From the NCBI RefSeq assembly GCF_000974425.1, contig NZ_CP010429.1, positions 1,364,001-1,428,000 on the forward strand: a DNA stretch of 64,000 nucleotides, read 5' to 3'. The notes beneath the pieces were generated by a model, which was not told the origin of the DNA, made no database searches, and saw nothing but the letters and a program-made list of their open reading frames with translations. Shown here in pieces: positions 16,758 through 25,264 of this stretch. Position 1 is the first letter of the stretch, and every line of letters starts with the position of its first letter. A program made the translations under genes and the position numbers. Source of the DNA: Spirosoma radiotolerans. Its GTDB lineage: Bacteria; Bacteroidota; Bacteroidia; Cytophagales; Spirosomataceae.

Positions 16758-17369
16758 TTATGCGTACACGGCGTAGGCTTTTAAGGCCTGATATACACGA
16801 TGAGTCGGCAGTCCCATCACGGTGTAAAAGGAGCCTTCGAGCCGTTCGATACCAACCAGGCCGACAAAATCCTGAGCGCCGTACGAGCCGGCTTTATCGA
16901 ACGGTTTACATTCCCGGATATAGTACGAAATCTCATCGTCGGTGAGGGGGGAAAACTGTACGACGGTTTCGTCCGTAAATGAGTATACTTGCGGGCCACC
17001 GTTGTTATCGGGCGCCAGAATAGCAACGCCTGTACGAACGCGGTGTGTGTTTCCGGACAGGGCGCGCAGCATTCGGTGGGCGTCGGCCTCATCCTGCGGT
17101 TTATTCAGAATCTGATTGCCCAGGATGACAACCGTGTCGGCACAAAGGACAATTCGGGCCGGGAACTGGTTGTCTGTTGTGTCGGTCAGAAACTGCTCTG
17201 CCTTCTGCCGGGCGAGGTATTCGGCAACTTCATCGACAGGCATCGTTGCCGGGAATAGCTCATCGGTAGGGCGCGTTTCGATGGTAAATGAAAAGCCCGC
17301 ATCCGTCATGAGTTGTTTTCGGCGGGGCGATCCCGACGCTAGAATTAAAGGATAACGTAAGGTTAACAC
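16758..17369 (-). CDS. maf: Maf-family nucleoside triphosphate pyrophosphatase
   Basis: A 203-residue house-cleaning enzyme that hydrolyses dTTP/UTP or modified nucleotides to the monophosphate. The family signature LASGSPRRKQLM is at residues 10-21, ETRPTDE follows, and the catalytic Asp is in VLCADTVVIL. QDFVGLVGIERLEGSFYTVM near the C-terminus is also typical. The start is a GTG, the only suitable start before the signature. Confidence 0.93.
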   Translation of the reverse strand: MLTLRYPLILASGSPRRKQLMTDAGFSFTIETRPTDELFPATMPVDEVAEYLARQKAEQFLTDTTDNQFPARIVLCADTVVILGNQILNKPQDEADAHRMLRALSGNTHRVRTGVAILAPDNNGGPQVYSFTDETVVQFSPLTDDEISYYIRECKPFDKAGSYGAQDFVGLVGIERLEGSFYTVMGLPTHRVYQALKAYAVYA

Positions 17370-17496
17370 GAGTAAACAAACGATTAATTATGAACTATAA
17401 TGGATGACTGGGTCACAGACGTAGTCATGCACCGGGTAAATTTCAAGCTATATTCGTGATTCATCATTTATAATTTATCATTCACCGTTAACACAC

Positions 17497-18024
17497 ATGC
17501 ACTTGATTATCCGATCTGCTACCCTTGCTGATGCGGCCGTGCTTACAGACTTATCAGCCATCACCATGCGTGAGGCCTTCGGTCCACCCCATAACCCGGC
17601 TGAACTGGTTGATGAATACATTGCTTCGTCCATTACGCAACCGATTCTGGAGGCTGAGCTGCTGGATGCCCGGTCAACTTTTTTTATGATGGTTTTGCCC
17701 GATGGCATACCGATTGGTTATGCAAAATTAAGGAAGCATACGCCACCAAGACGCATGAAACAACGTAATGCTATAGAGATTCAGCGAATTTATTTATTGC
17801 AGTCGCAGATAGGGCAGGGGCAGGGTCGAACGTTATTACAATATTGTACTGACTGGGCCAGAATGCAGGGCTATAAGGCCGTGTGGCTGGGGGTGTGGGA
17901 GCGAAATTATCGGGCGAGAGCATTTTACGAAAAGATGGGCTTTAAGCCCTTTGGCTTTCATTATTTTCAGTTTGGCTCCGAACGGCAACGGGACTTATGG
18001 CTTGAAAAACAGTTAGATGCCTAA
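17497..18024 (+). CDS. GNAT-family N-acetyltransferase
   Basis: A 175-residue GNAT protein. The acetyl-CoA-binding motif A is IQRIYLLQSQIGQGQGRTLL (about residues 92-111), and motif B is WLGVWERNYRARAFYEKMGF. The substrate is unknown; the N-terminal IRSATLADAAVLTDL resembles small-molecule acetyltransferases. It is a single gene, with no operon partner on either side. Confidence 0.9.
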   Translation: MHLIIRSATLADAAVLTDLSAITMREAFGPPHNPAELVDEYIASSITQPILEAELLDARSTFFMMVLPDGIPIGYAKLRKHTPPRRMKQRNAIEIQRIYLLQSQIGQGQGRTLLQYCTDWARMQGYKAVWLGVWERNYRARAFYEKMGFKPFGFHYFQFGSERQRDLWLEKQLDA

Positions 18025-18123
18025 CGGACCTATACTGTCGACGGTGTTGATTAAACTATTGATTCCTGTTTCGCTCTAACTGCCGCCCGTATGAATACGT
18101 AAGTAAAATTAACAAGTAATGAG

Positions 18124-18151
18124 TCGTATAGGCAGTATCGTATAGGCGGTA
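18124..18151. repeat. Two tandem 14-bp copies (TCGTATAGGCAGTA / TCGTATAGGCGGTA)
   Basis: Adjacent direct repeats differing at one base, in the gap before the Omp85-like gene. The function is unknown; this could be chance duplication. Confidence 0.5.
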
Positions 18152-18220
18152 AGTAAGTTTATTAGTACTATTGCCAGGTAGTGGTTAACTAAACATGGCA
18201 TAAGGCATCTGTATGAAGTA

Positions 18221-20251
18221 ATGAATAAGCAGTATCTGTCTATGTATGTATCGTTCCTGCGCCATTCTATGGTGTGGTTGATATGCATTGTCGGATACTC
18301 CGCCAGCGTGGTCGCTCAGCCCGATAGTAGTCAGCGGAACCTAAGTCCGAAGCAGGGAACGCTCACACCAGCCGGTCAGATTAAGGTAGACACCCTAGCG
18401 CCCAAACCAATTCAACAGGGCTATCCGGATTCATTAGCCATTATACACTCAGTAAAGGCAGATAGTGTACTGATGCTGCGCGACAGCGTTTTTTATAGCC
18501 GCCTGAAAACCAAAATGTACAAGCACCGGCTAACCCGGCAACTGTACGATGCTATATTTCAGGATGTTTACAACAGCCGGACAGCAACGGGGGAGGTGAA
18601 TCAGATTGAAGTGAATCCCTTCCGAATATTTGAAGGCAAGATTATTGGCGACATCTACATCAGGCGGCTTGGCGTATTTGGCCAGACTGTGTATGACACC
18701 CTGCGTAAACCGGCCAACTGGGTCGAGCGAACGGGGAATCGCCTGCACTTTAACACCCGAGAGCACGTTATTCGAAACTCCTATCTGCTTTTCCGGCAGG
18801 GCGATATACTTGACCCGAACGTGTTACGGGATAACGAACGACTGCTACGGACTACGTCGATCTTCCACGATGCGCGTATTCTGGTCCTGCCGCGTCCGAA
18901 TAGCAAGCAGTTTGTGGATGTTTACGTCATTACGCAGGATGTCTGGTCGCTGTTGCCCAACGGTGGCTTTGGTGGGTTAACTAATTTCAGTGTTGGGTTC
19001 GATCAGCTTAATTTCCGGGGGCTGGGGCACCATCTTTTTGCGCAGGTGGCTTATTCGGGCACTGATCCCCGACAAAAACTGGAATACCAGTCCCGCTACA
19101 CGGTTCCCTTTATCGGCAAAACCTTCCTGACGGCCGAAGCCGATTTGTTGTACCTGCGTGATCTGAAACAGGTAGCTATAAAACTATATCGTCCTTTCCT
19201 GACGCCCGACATGAAGTATGCCGGAGCCATCGAACTGAACCACACACAGATCAACAATCGGCTGGTTACCCGCAACGATAGTGTGTTACTGGTGCCGCTT
19301 AGTTATGATTATTCCGATGTCTGGATTGGCCGTTCGTTTCGCTTATTTTACAAACAGCGTGAGTCAGACGAAAAGGGGCGTTCGCGCCTTATTGTAGCCC
19401 TGCGCAATACGCGCTATACGTACAGTCGTCGCCCCGATGTAACCGCCGATACGAATCAGATCTATCAGGATAGCCGCACAACTCTGTTCAGTGTGGGTTA
19501 TTCCAGACGTAAATACGTGCGCGATGTATTAATTTATGGCTTCGGCCGCACGGAAGACGTGCCAATTGGAGAAACCGTGGCTGGCATTGCGGGCTATGAT
19601 AATGCCGAATTGGGTAGGCGAATGTATATAGGCCTGAATTTTTCGCAGGGAAGGTACGTCAGGCACCTGGGGTACCTGTATGGGTTGGTCAATATCGGCG
19701 GCTACATTCGCAATAACCACATTGAACAGGGTGTCTTTTCGTTTGAATCGAACTATTTTAGTCAGCTGTCGAAAACGAAATGGGGAAACATGCGTCATTT
19801 TTTCAATACCCGTTTTACAACGGGTATCAATCGATTTACGAACGAATACATTACGTTAGGCAGTAGCGGTAGCGGCCTTAATACCGACGGCATAGGTATT
19901 AATAGTGATGCGTTGCGAGGGACTAAACGCTGGCTCATCAATTACGAAAATATCCTGTTCTCCCGGCTGAACCTGGTTGGCTTCCGGGTTGCCTTTATCA
20001 CGTTCGTTAATCTCGGCTTGACTAGTTTCCCTGATCGGCCTTTGTTCAGTGGGCCGCTCTACCAGGGCTATGGTCTAGGGTTTCGTTTACGGAATGAAAA
20101 CCTGACGTTTAACAGTTTTCAGATCAGGTTAACCTATTATCCCAATATTCCGGGCAATACGTTGCCTTTCCGGCAGGCATTTGAAGGTGTGCCAACCTTA
20201 AAGCTTCGCGATTTTGATTTATCAGCTCCACAAATTGTCCCGTACCGATAA
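18221..20251 (+). CDS. Omp85/BamA-like outer-membrane protein with POTRA-like segment
   Basis: A 676-residue protein. An N-terminal hydrophobic segment (about 15-32, VWLICIVGYSASVVAQ) is a signal peptide. Residues 125-245 look like POTRA units (LLFRQGDILDPNVLRDNERL, then FVDVYVITQDVWSLLP). The rest, from GGFGGLTNFSVGFDQLNFRG, is built of alternating amphipathic strands as in a beta-barrel. Omp85 relatives insert proteins or lipids into the outer membrane or secrete proteins. This is a divergent member, so the role is open. Confidence 0.8.
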   Translation: MNKQYLSMYVSFLRHSMVWLICIVGYSASVVAQPDSSQRNLSPKQGTLTPAGQIKVDTLAPKPIQQGYPDSLAIIHSVKADSVLMLRDSVFYSRLKTKMYKHRLTRQLYDAIFQDVYNSRTATGEVNQIEVNPFRIFEGKIIGDIYIRRLGVFGQTVYDTLRKPANWVERTGNRLHFNTREHVIRNSYLLFRQGDILDPNVLRDNERLLRTTSIFHDARILVLPRPNSKQFVDVYVITQDVWSLLPNGGFGGLTNFSVGFDQLNFRGLGHHLFAQVAYSGTDPRQKLEYQSRYTVPFIGKTFLTAEADLLYLRDLKQVAIKLYRPFLTPDMKYAGAIELNHTQINNRLVTRNDSVLLVPLSYDYSDVWIGRSFRLFYKQRESDEKGRSRLIVALRNTRYTYSRRPDVTADTNQIYQDSRTTLFSVGYSRRKYVRDVLIYGFGRTEDVPIGETVAGIAGYDNAELGRRMYIGLNFSQGRYVRHLGYLYGLVNIGGYIRNNHIEQGVFSFESNYFSQLSKTKWGNMRHFFNTRFTTGINRFTNEYITLGSSGSGLNTDGIGINSDALRGTKRWLINYENILFSRLNLVGFRVAFITFVNLGLTSFPDRPLFSGPLYQGYGLGFRLRNENLTFNSFQIRLTYYPNIPGNTLPFRQAFEGVPTLKLRDFDLSAPQIVPYR

Positions 20252-20264
20252 AAATAATTGAATA

Positions 20265-20280
20265 TAATGTAGAAACATTA
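20265..20280. promoter_or_regulatory. Palindrome TAATGT-AGAA-ACATTA, candidate MarR operator
   Basis: Perfect 6-bp arms, 25 bp upstream of the marR-type start codon and immediately upstream of its -7 box. MarR proteins commonly bind such palindromes and repress their own gene, so autoregulation is a reasonable inference. Confidence 0.5.
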
Positions 20281-20293
20281 AATACAATTACAC

Positions 20294-20301
20294 TATCTTT
20301 G
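20294..20301 (+). promoter_or_regulatory. Bacteroidetes -7 box TATCTTTG for the MarR gene
   Basis: Exact match to TAnnTTTG ending 4 bp before ATG 20306. Transcription would begin at or next to the start codon, giving a leaderless mRNA. No convincing TTTG at -33. Confidence 0.55.
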
Positions 20302-20305
20302 TGCC

Positions 20306-20761
20306 ATGTCAATAGAAACAGACATTAAACAAAGCGCGCCATTCAAGTCATCCTATCAGCGGGTGATTGTGAATCTGATCTATACGACTAACTGGCTTGC
20401 TGATAGTCAGACGCGTCTGTTGAAGCCATTTAAGTTGACACTACAGCAATACAATGTGTTGCGAATTTTGCGGGGCCAGTTTCCAAGCCCCATAAAGGTG
20501 TCTGATATTACGGAGCGAATGCTCGATAAAATGTCAAACGCGTCGAGGTTAGTCGATAAGCTGGTTATTAAAAAGCTGGTGTTGCGTACGGAGTGCCCCA
20601 GTGACCGACGTGCGGTAGATGTCGTCATTACGGAGAAGGGTCTGGAGTTGCTGAAGCAGTTGGATTCTCTCCAGAGCGAATGGGATGCCTTATTGCAGCA
20701 TAAGCTTACGGTTGATGAAGCCACTGCACTCAGTCACCTGCTCGACCGGCTTCGTGCTTAA
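20306..20761 (+). CDS. MarR-family transcriptional regulator
   Basis: A 151-residue winged-helix regulator. The DNA-binding domain lies at about 50-115: LTLQQYNVLRILRGQFPSPI, VSDITERMLDKMSNASRLVD (recognition helix) and the wing SDRRAVDVVITEKG. Helices at both ends form the dimer. It is followed 62 bp later by the YceI gene, a common pairing in Bacteroidota, so it may control that gene and itself. The ligand is unknown. Confidence 0.93.
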   Translation: MSIETDIKQSAPFKSSYQRVIVNLIYTTNWLADSQTRLLKPFKLTLQQYNVLRILRGQFPSPIKVSDITERMLDKMSNASRLVDKLVIKKLVLRTECPSDRRAVDVVITEKGLELLKQLDSLQSEWDALLQHKLTVDEATALSHLLDRLRA

Positions 20762-20823
20762 TTTTCCTAATAGAGTTTTTGTTTTTTACTTGTATTTACT
20801 AATCACTTGTTTACTGCAGACCA

Positions 20824-21393
20824 ATGAAAAAAGTTACAATGATTGCTGCACTGCTGTTCGCTTCAGTAGGTGCTTTTGCTCAAAACTGGACGCTCGACAA
20901 AGCTCACTCTAACCTGGCTTTCACGGTAACACACATGATGTTGTCTGAAGTAGATGGTAAATTCCAGAATTTCGATGTTAAAATGACCTCATCGAAACCT
21001 GATTTTACCGATGCTCAAATCGACTTGACCGCCGATGTCAGTAGCATCAACACCAACCAGGAGAAGCGTGATGGCCACCTGAAAAGCCCTGATTTCTTTG
21101 ATGCCGCCAAATACCCAACGCTGGCCTTCAAAAGCAAGTCAATTAGCAAAGTATCGGGCAACAAATACAAACTGATGGGCGACCTGACCATGCACGGTGT
21201 TACGAAGCCTGTAACGCTCGATGCGGTGATCACTGGTCCTGTTACCAACCCACAAAACAAGAAAACCCTAGCTGGTTTTAAAGTAACGGGTGAAGTAAAA
21301 CGTGCTGACTTTACGCTGGGAACAGTTCCTGCTGCCGTTGTTAGTGATGAGATCGCGATCCGTGCCAGTGGAGAGCTTGTTAAAGGTAACTAA
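20824..21393 (+). CDS. YceI-family periplasmic lipocalin-like protein
   Basis: A 189-residue protein with a signal peptide (MIAALLFASVGAFAQ). The YceI fold starts with NWTLDKAHSNLAFTVTHMM and includes NQEKRDGHLKSPDFFDAAKY and LTMHGVTKPVTLDA, all family hallmarks. YceI proteins bind isoprenoid chains such as ubiquinone or menaquinone precursors and are often induced by stress or base. It lies just downstream of the MarR gene and ends with a strong terminator. Confidence 0.95.
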   Translation: MKKVTMIAALLFASVGAFAQNWTLDKAHSNLAFTVTHMMLSEVDGKFQNFDVKMTSSKPDFTDAQIDLTADVSSINTNQEKRDGHLKSPDFFDAAKYPTLAFKSKSISKVSGNKYKLMGDLTMHGVTKPVTLDAVITGPVTNPQNKKTLAGFKVTGEVKRADFTLGTVPAAVVSDEIAIRASGELVKGN

Positions 21394-21410
21394 GCTAAGC
21401 TAACGTATAT

Positions 21411-21447
21411 AAATCCCTGCTACCCAACGGTGGCAGGGATTTTTTTT
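21411..21447 (+). terminator. Rho-independent terminator after yceI
   Basis: AATCCCTGC (21412-21420) pairs with GCAGGGATT (21433-21441), followed by a run of T. It is 18 bp after the stop codon. Confidence 0.85.
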
Positions 21448-21457
21448 ATGAAACGCA

Positions 21458-21556
21458 GTGGTGCGGCATACCGACAAGATGGCTGCACAACTGCTAGCTG
21501 AATCAGATTAAATTAATTGGCAGGTGCGCGGACCGGGGGTCGGTATGCCGCACCAC
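21458..21556. repeat. Small element bounded by 18-bp perfect inverted repeats
   Basis: GTGGTGCGGCATACCGAC at 21458-21475 is matched exactly and inverted at 21539-21556. The 63-bp interior has no coding content. It lies between the yceI terminator and the convergent HSDR_N gene. The layout fits a REP pair or a very small MITE; a bidirectional terminator is less likely because no T-tract follows. Confidence 0.65.
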
Positions 21557-21564
21557 CACTTGCA

Positions 21565-22008
21565 TTAGTTAAATGCCGGAAAGTCGTCTAAAAACTGAAT
21601 GTCAGCCGTCGTATGGTCGATGCCGCAGCAGTAGTGAGTCAGGCCATTGGAAATGACCAGATAGGGTGCTTTATGGACGTGATTGTAACGGGCAATCTGA
21701 TCAAATACCGACTGGGTTAAAGGAATATGCGGAGCCTTGCACTCAACAACTAAAAACGGCTGCCCCTGCCGGTCAAAAACGACGACGTCTGTGCGTTTCT
21801 GAGTTTGGTTGAGAATCAACCCACCTTCGGCGCGGATGAGCGCTTTGGGGTAGGCGTAGTGTGTTAAGAGTAGATTGACAATGTGTTGCCGAACCCACTC
21901 CTCGGGCGATAGCCGAACGTACTTCCGGCGTAATGAATCGAAAATGTAGGGTTTCCCTTCGACTTGTTTAATTTTACAATCAAAAGAAGGGAGGTTCAGC
22001 GCAACCAT
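21565..22008 (-). CDS. Orphan HSDR_N-type PD-(D/E)XK nuclease-domain protein
   Basis: A 147-residue protein matching only the N-terminal domain of type I restriction R subunits (HSDR_N, PF13588). The catalytic set is visible: D74 in QKRTDVVVFD and E89-C-K91 in LVVECKAP. Bacteroidota commonly carry this short stand-alone form; its function is not established. No HsdM, HsdS or helicase gene is near, so it is not part of a restriction system here. Four octamer repeats lie 16 bp before the start. Confidence 0.85.
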   Translation of the reverse strand: MVALNLPSFDCKIKQVEGKPYIFDSLRRKYVRLSPEEWVRQHIVNLLLTHYAYPKALIRAEGGLILNQTQKRTDVVVFDRQGQPFLVVECKAPHIPLTQSVFDQIARYNHVHKAPYLVISNGLTHYCCGIDHTTADIQFLDDFPAFN

Positions 22009-22024
22009 ACCTCAAATATACAAA

Positions 22025-22056
22025 GAGCGAAAGGGTGAAAGAGCGAAAGACTGAAT
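22025..22056. repeat. Four octamer units GA(G/C)(T/C)GAA(A/T) before the HSDR_N gene
   Basis: The units are GAGCGAAA, GGGTGAAA, GAGCGAAA and GACTGAAT. Read in the direction of the leftward gene they are TTTCGCTC-type units ending 16 bp before the start codon. The same repeat family occurs at 30210-30241 and 51822-51853. Confidence 0.65.
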
Positions 22057-22168
22057 AAAAAACGATCAATCCATCTTCTGACACCGATTGAAAGACTCCG
22101 TTTTTGGCGGAGGGGCCTATGAACTCTGATTTCACTCGTTCGTTCTTCTACATTCTGACTCACTAAAA

Positions 22169-22939
22169 ATGAAGACAAAAGAAGAAATCGTTTTAAACTG
22201 GCTGCCTCGCTATACGGGCACCCCTATCGAGCAATTTGGCGAATACATTCTGCTGACCAACTTTATCAATTATGTCGAGCTCTTCGCTAAGAAGTTTGAC
22301 GTAGAAATTTTTGGTATGGGGCGGGCCATGCAAACAGCGACCGCCAACAATATTACGATTATCAACTTCGGGATGGGTAGCGCTATGGCGGCTACGGTCA
22401 TGGATCTGCTCTCGGCGGTTAACCCCAAAGCGGTGTTGTTTCTGGGTAAATGCGGTGGCTTGAAAAAGACACAGATTGGTGACCTGGTTCTTCCCATTGC
22501 AGCCATTCGCGGGGAGGGAACCAGCAACGATTACATGCGTCCCGAAATTCCGGCATTGCCCTCCTTCCGGTTGCAGCGCGCGGTATCATCGACCATCAAA
22601 CGATACGAACTGGACTATTGGACCGGTACCGTGTACACGACTAACCGACGCATCTGGGAGCACGACGAACACTTTAAAGATTACCTGCGTGAAATCCGGA
22701 CGATGGCTATCGACATGGAGACGGCGACTATTTTTACCGTCGGTTTTGTCAATTCAATTCCGCACGGCGCTCTGTTGCTGGTATCCGACAATCCACTGGT
22801 GCCCGAGGGCGTAAAGACGGAGGAAAGTGATAAACGCGTAACGGGTCAGTTCGTCAATGTTCACCTGGACATTGGTATCGATGCCCTGCTTGAACTCGAA
22901 TCGTCTGGCGATTCGGTTAAGCACCTGCGGTTTGAGTAA
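22169..22939 (+). CDS. amn: AMP nucleosidase (short Bacteroidetes type)
   Basis: A 256-residue enzyme that hydrolyses AMP to adenine and ribose 5-phosphate, a purine-balancing step. It has the nucleoside phosphorylase fold: NNITIINFGMGSAMAATVMD, LFLGKCGGLKKTQIGDLVLP (phosphate/ribose loops) and AIDMETATIFTVGF, where the Met-Glu pair holds the ribose. Other Bacteroidota have the same length, without the long N-terminal domain of E. coli Amn. Adenine deaminase in this window (54919) could consume the adenine, but it is not linked. Confidence 0.93.
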   Translation: MKTKEEIVLNWLPRYTGTPIEQFGEYILLTNFINYVELFAKKFDVEIFGMGRAMQTATANNITIINFGMGSAMAATVMDLLSAVNPKAVLFLGKCGGLKKTQIGDLVLPIAAIRGEGTSNDYMRPEIPALPSFRLQRAVSSTIKRYELDYWTGTVYTTNRRIWEHDEHFKDYLREIRTMAIDMETATIFTVGFVNSIPHGALLLVSDNPLVPEGVKTEESDKRVTGQFVNVHLDIGIDALLELESSGDSVKHLRFE

Positions 22940-22954
22940 TAGATTTTAGATAGA

Positions 22955-23024
22955 TAAGCGCCGAATCGATCTCTATCAGCCCACCACTTCAGGAATGCGC
23001 TGATAGAGATCGATTCGGCGCTTA
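22955..23024. terminator. Bidirectional stem-loop with 26-bp perfect arms
   Basis: Positions 22955-22980 and 22999-23024 are exact reverse complements, with an 18-nt loop. It lies between the convergent amn and TPR genes and reaches into the last bases of the TPR gene. No long T-tract follows on either side, so termination or protection of 3' ends is inferred. Its outer 13 bp, TAAGCGCCGAATC, recur at 36442-36454 at another convergent junction. Confidence 0.6.
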
Positions 23025-24362
23025 ATTACAGTAGTCGCTAATCACTTTGTAGGCTGGCGTATAGCCTAATTCACCAGCTTTAGACAGGTCGAGGCACCCA
23101 CCGTTCTCGTCGCCGAGGCTGTGTTTGATGAGGCCACGCACATAATACACCTCAGCATAGCGTGGGTTTAGTTTGATGGCACTGTTGCAATCGGTGAGCG
23201 CGCCTTTCTGGTCGCCTTGGGCCGACTTGATCATACCCCGACTGAAGTATGCTTCGGCATAGGCCGGGCTCAGTTCAATGGCTTTGTTGAGGTCAAGAAT
23301 AGCGGCTTTGGGCTCTCCCTGCTTGTTTTTGCTGATACCCCGGCTAAAATACGCTTCGGCGCGTTCGCTGCCCAACTCACTGATTTTACTACGTTCCTGA
23401 ACAACGTTACGGAGGTTATCCAGAATCGCATGCGTCATGCGGCCTGTGTAAACGACTTTGGCATCCACATTCACATTGTTGATGTCAATAGCCTGGTTAA
23501 AATCAGCAACGGCTCCCTTCTGGTCACCAAGTTTACTTCGGCAAAATCCCCGTCCATAATAAGCCCGGTAGTTATCTCCCTTGAGCGAAATGGCCCGGTC
23601 ATAATCGCCGAGCGCTGCTTTATAATCGTCTAGTTTGCTTTTGGCAAAGCCCCGGTAGAAATACGCTTCGGCATCGTCGGGGCTTAATTCAATCGCCTTG
23701 TTCAGGTCGGCTACAGCTCCCGCAAAGTCATTCAGTTCGACCTTAGACATCCCGCGTCCAGCATAAGCCTGTGGCCGTTTGGGCGTAATGTCCACCACTT
23801 TTGTAAAATCGGCGACGCTACCCGCATAATCTTCTAGTTTTTGCTTGGTAACCGCTCGTGTATAATAAGCTTGGGCATTCGTCGGCTCCAACTCAATTGT
23901 TTTAGAGAAATCAGCTAATGCACCCCGATATTGGTCGATACGACTACGGCTGACGCCCCGGTTGTAGTAGGCTTGTGCGTCGTCGGGATTGAGTTCAATG
24001 GATCGGCTGTAATCCAGTAAAGCGCCCCGGTGGTCGTCCTGTCGGCTTTTGCTCACGCCCCGGCTTAAATAAGCCAGCGCATCTTTTCCATTCAGGTCAA
24101 TGGCTTTATCATAATCCAGAATAGCGCCCCGGTGATCTTTTAGGTTGGCTTTAGCCAGCCCTCGGTTGTAATAACTCGCTGAGTTTTCAGGATTCAGGGT
24201 GATCGCCATGCTAAACGCCTGTAATGCTCCGGTAAAATCATTCGATTTGCTTTTGGTAATCCCACTATCGAAAAACTCGATGGCTGATTGTTGGGCGTGG
24301 GTAACCAAGGAGGAACTGGCACACAATAGCAGTGTGAGCAGCGGCAGTAGATGTCGCTTCAT
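23022..24362 (-). CDS. Secreted tetratricopeptide-repeat protein
   Basis: A 446-residue protein with a signal peptide (LLPLLTLLLCASSSLVTHAQ) and about eleven TPR units of 34 residues with the form AYYNRGxxKxxLxDxxGAxxDYxKAIxLxP. After the eighth unit an irregular stretch (about 290-330, MTHAILDNLRNVVQERSKIS) interrupts the array. Such arrays are protein-binding scaffolds in the periplasm or at the surface. The very similar neighbouring units point to expansion by duplication. The partner is unknown. Confidence 0.9.
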   Translation of the reverse strand: MKRHLLPLLTLLLCASSSLVTHAQQSAIEFFDSGITKSKSNDFTGALQAFSMAITLNPENSASYYNRGLAKANLKDHRGAILDYDKAIDLNGKDALAYLSRGVSKSRQDDHRGALLDYSRSIELNPDDAQAYYNRGVSRSRIDQYRGALADFSKTIELEPTNAQAYYTRAVTKQKLEDYAGSVADFTKVVDITPKRPQAYAGRGMSKVELNDFAGAVADLNKAIELSPDDAEAYFYRGFAKSKLDDYKAALGDYDRAISLKGDNYRAYYGRGFCRSKLGDQKGAVADFNQAIDINNVNVDAKVVYTGRMTHAILDNLRNVVQERSKISELGSERAEAYFSRGISKNKQGEPKAAILDLNKAIELSPAYAEAYFSRGMIKSAQGDQKGALTDCNSAIKLNPRYAEVYYVRGLIKHSLGDENGGCLDLSKAGELGYTPAYKVISDYCN

Positions 24363-24764
24363 AAATAGAGTAGTAAGTTATGGTGAGTAAACGCTTGGCT
24401 AAGCGCGCTAAAATTAGCCGTTTGTTACCGGTTCACCAAGTTATTAATACTTTAAAGTGTAGTCTATTAGTGGGTTAGGTCAATTACCGGGAATGGGTAG
24501 TGAAGTTAGGTTAAAAATGAAGCTAGCTAAGTTATGCTATAAGGGGCATCGCCTAAACGCTGTGTTGTAAAGGAAAATCAGCCATTTTATCAAATGAGTC
24601 AGACGGGCATAGGCTTGTACTGGTCATTTTGTCAGTATGTATTATTCTCTTTTTGGATAATTCGGACATAATGGCATTATTAATTATAAATACCAAATTG
24701 GTACATCATTTGACTAAGGATGTATGTGATTGACGATAAACAACCTATTAAAACAGATAAAACA
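24363..24764. other. Upstream region of TPR and Hsp20 genes
   Basis: About 400 bp, AT-rich towards the right. It contains the near-palindrome TACCAA-A-TTGGTA (24691-24703), 61 bp before the Hsp20 start, as a possible operator. I see no CIRCE element, TAnnTTTG box or hidden gene. Confidence 0.45.
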
Positions 24765-25187
24765 ATGGCAACCTTAGTTCGATATAATAACGTTCCTAGC
24801 TTCTTTAACCCCTTTTATGGCCGTCCTGTGATCAACCGGTATCAAAACACGACGCCTAACGTTCCAGCCGTAAATGTCAAAGAAACCGAAGCTGGTTTCC
24901 AGCTTGAATTGGCTGCTCCAGGGCTGAAAAAAGAAGATTTGAAAATCAACGTTGAAAATAACAAGCTGACGATCAGTTATCAATCAGAAGTGAAAACGGA
25001 AGAAACCACCGAGAAATTTACCCGGCAGGAATTTGGTTTTACCTCATTTGAACGCAGCTTCCGCTTACCCAAAACGGTAAATGCCGACGCTATCAAAGCC
25101 AGCTATACCGATGGTATCCTCACCGTTGAATTACCAAAAGTTGAGGTAAAAGAAGAGAAATTAGTGAAAGAAATTGTCGTTGCTTAA
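24765..25187 (+). CDS. Hsp20/alpha-crystallin small heat-shock protein
   Basis: A 140-residue holdase chaperone that keeps unfolding proteins soluble. I start at ATG 24765 (MATLVRYNNVPSFFNPFYG) rather than an upstream in-frame ATG at 24720, because the family N-terminus begins there. The crystallin domain spans about 40-125, with the hallmark ELAAPGLKKEDLKINVENN and the C-terminal ASYTDGILTVELPK (the G-x-L motif). A strong terminator follows. Confidence 0.95.
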   Translation: MATLVRYNNVPSFFNPFYGRPVINRYQNTTPNVPAVNVKETEAGFQLELAAPGLKKEDLKINVENNKLTISYQSEVKTEETTEKFTRQEFGFTSFERSFRLPKTVNADAIKASYTDGILTVELPKVEVKEEKLVKEIVVA

Positions 25188-25207
25188 TTGCACTCGGCAG
25201 AATTTGG

Positions 25208-25237
25208 AACGCCCGTGCCACTTGGTGCGGGCGTTTT
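25208..25237 (+). terminator. Rho-independent terminator after hsp20
   Basis: Stem AACGCCCGTGCC / GGTGCGGGCGTT with two wobbles and a 4-nt loop, followed by T residues, 20 bp after the stop codon. Confidence 0.85.
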
Positions 25238-25264
25238 TGTTGGATCACAGTTGGTAATGGCTTT

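Noticed and set aside
21565..22008. Remnant of a type I restriction system
   Set aside because: Only the HSDR_N domain is present, it is a complete short frame and no hsdM/hsdS or helicase remnants lie nearby.
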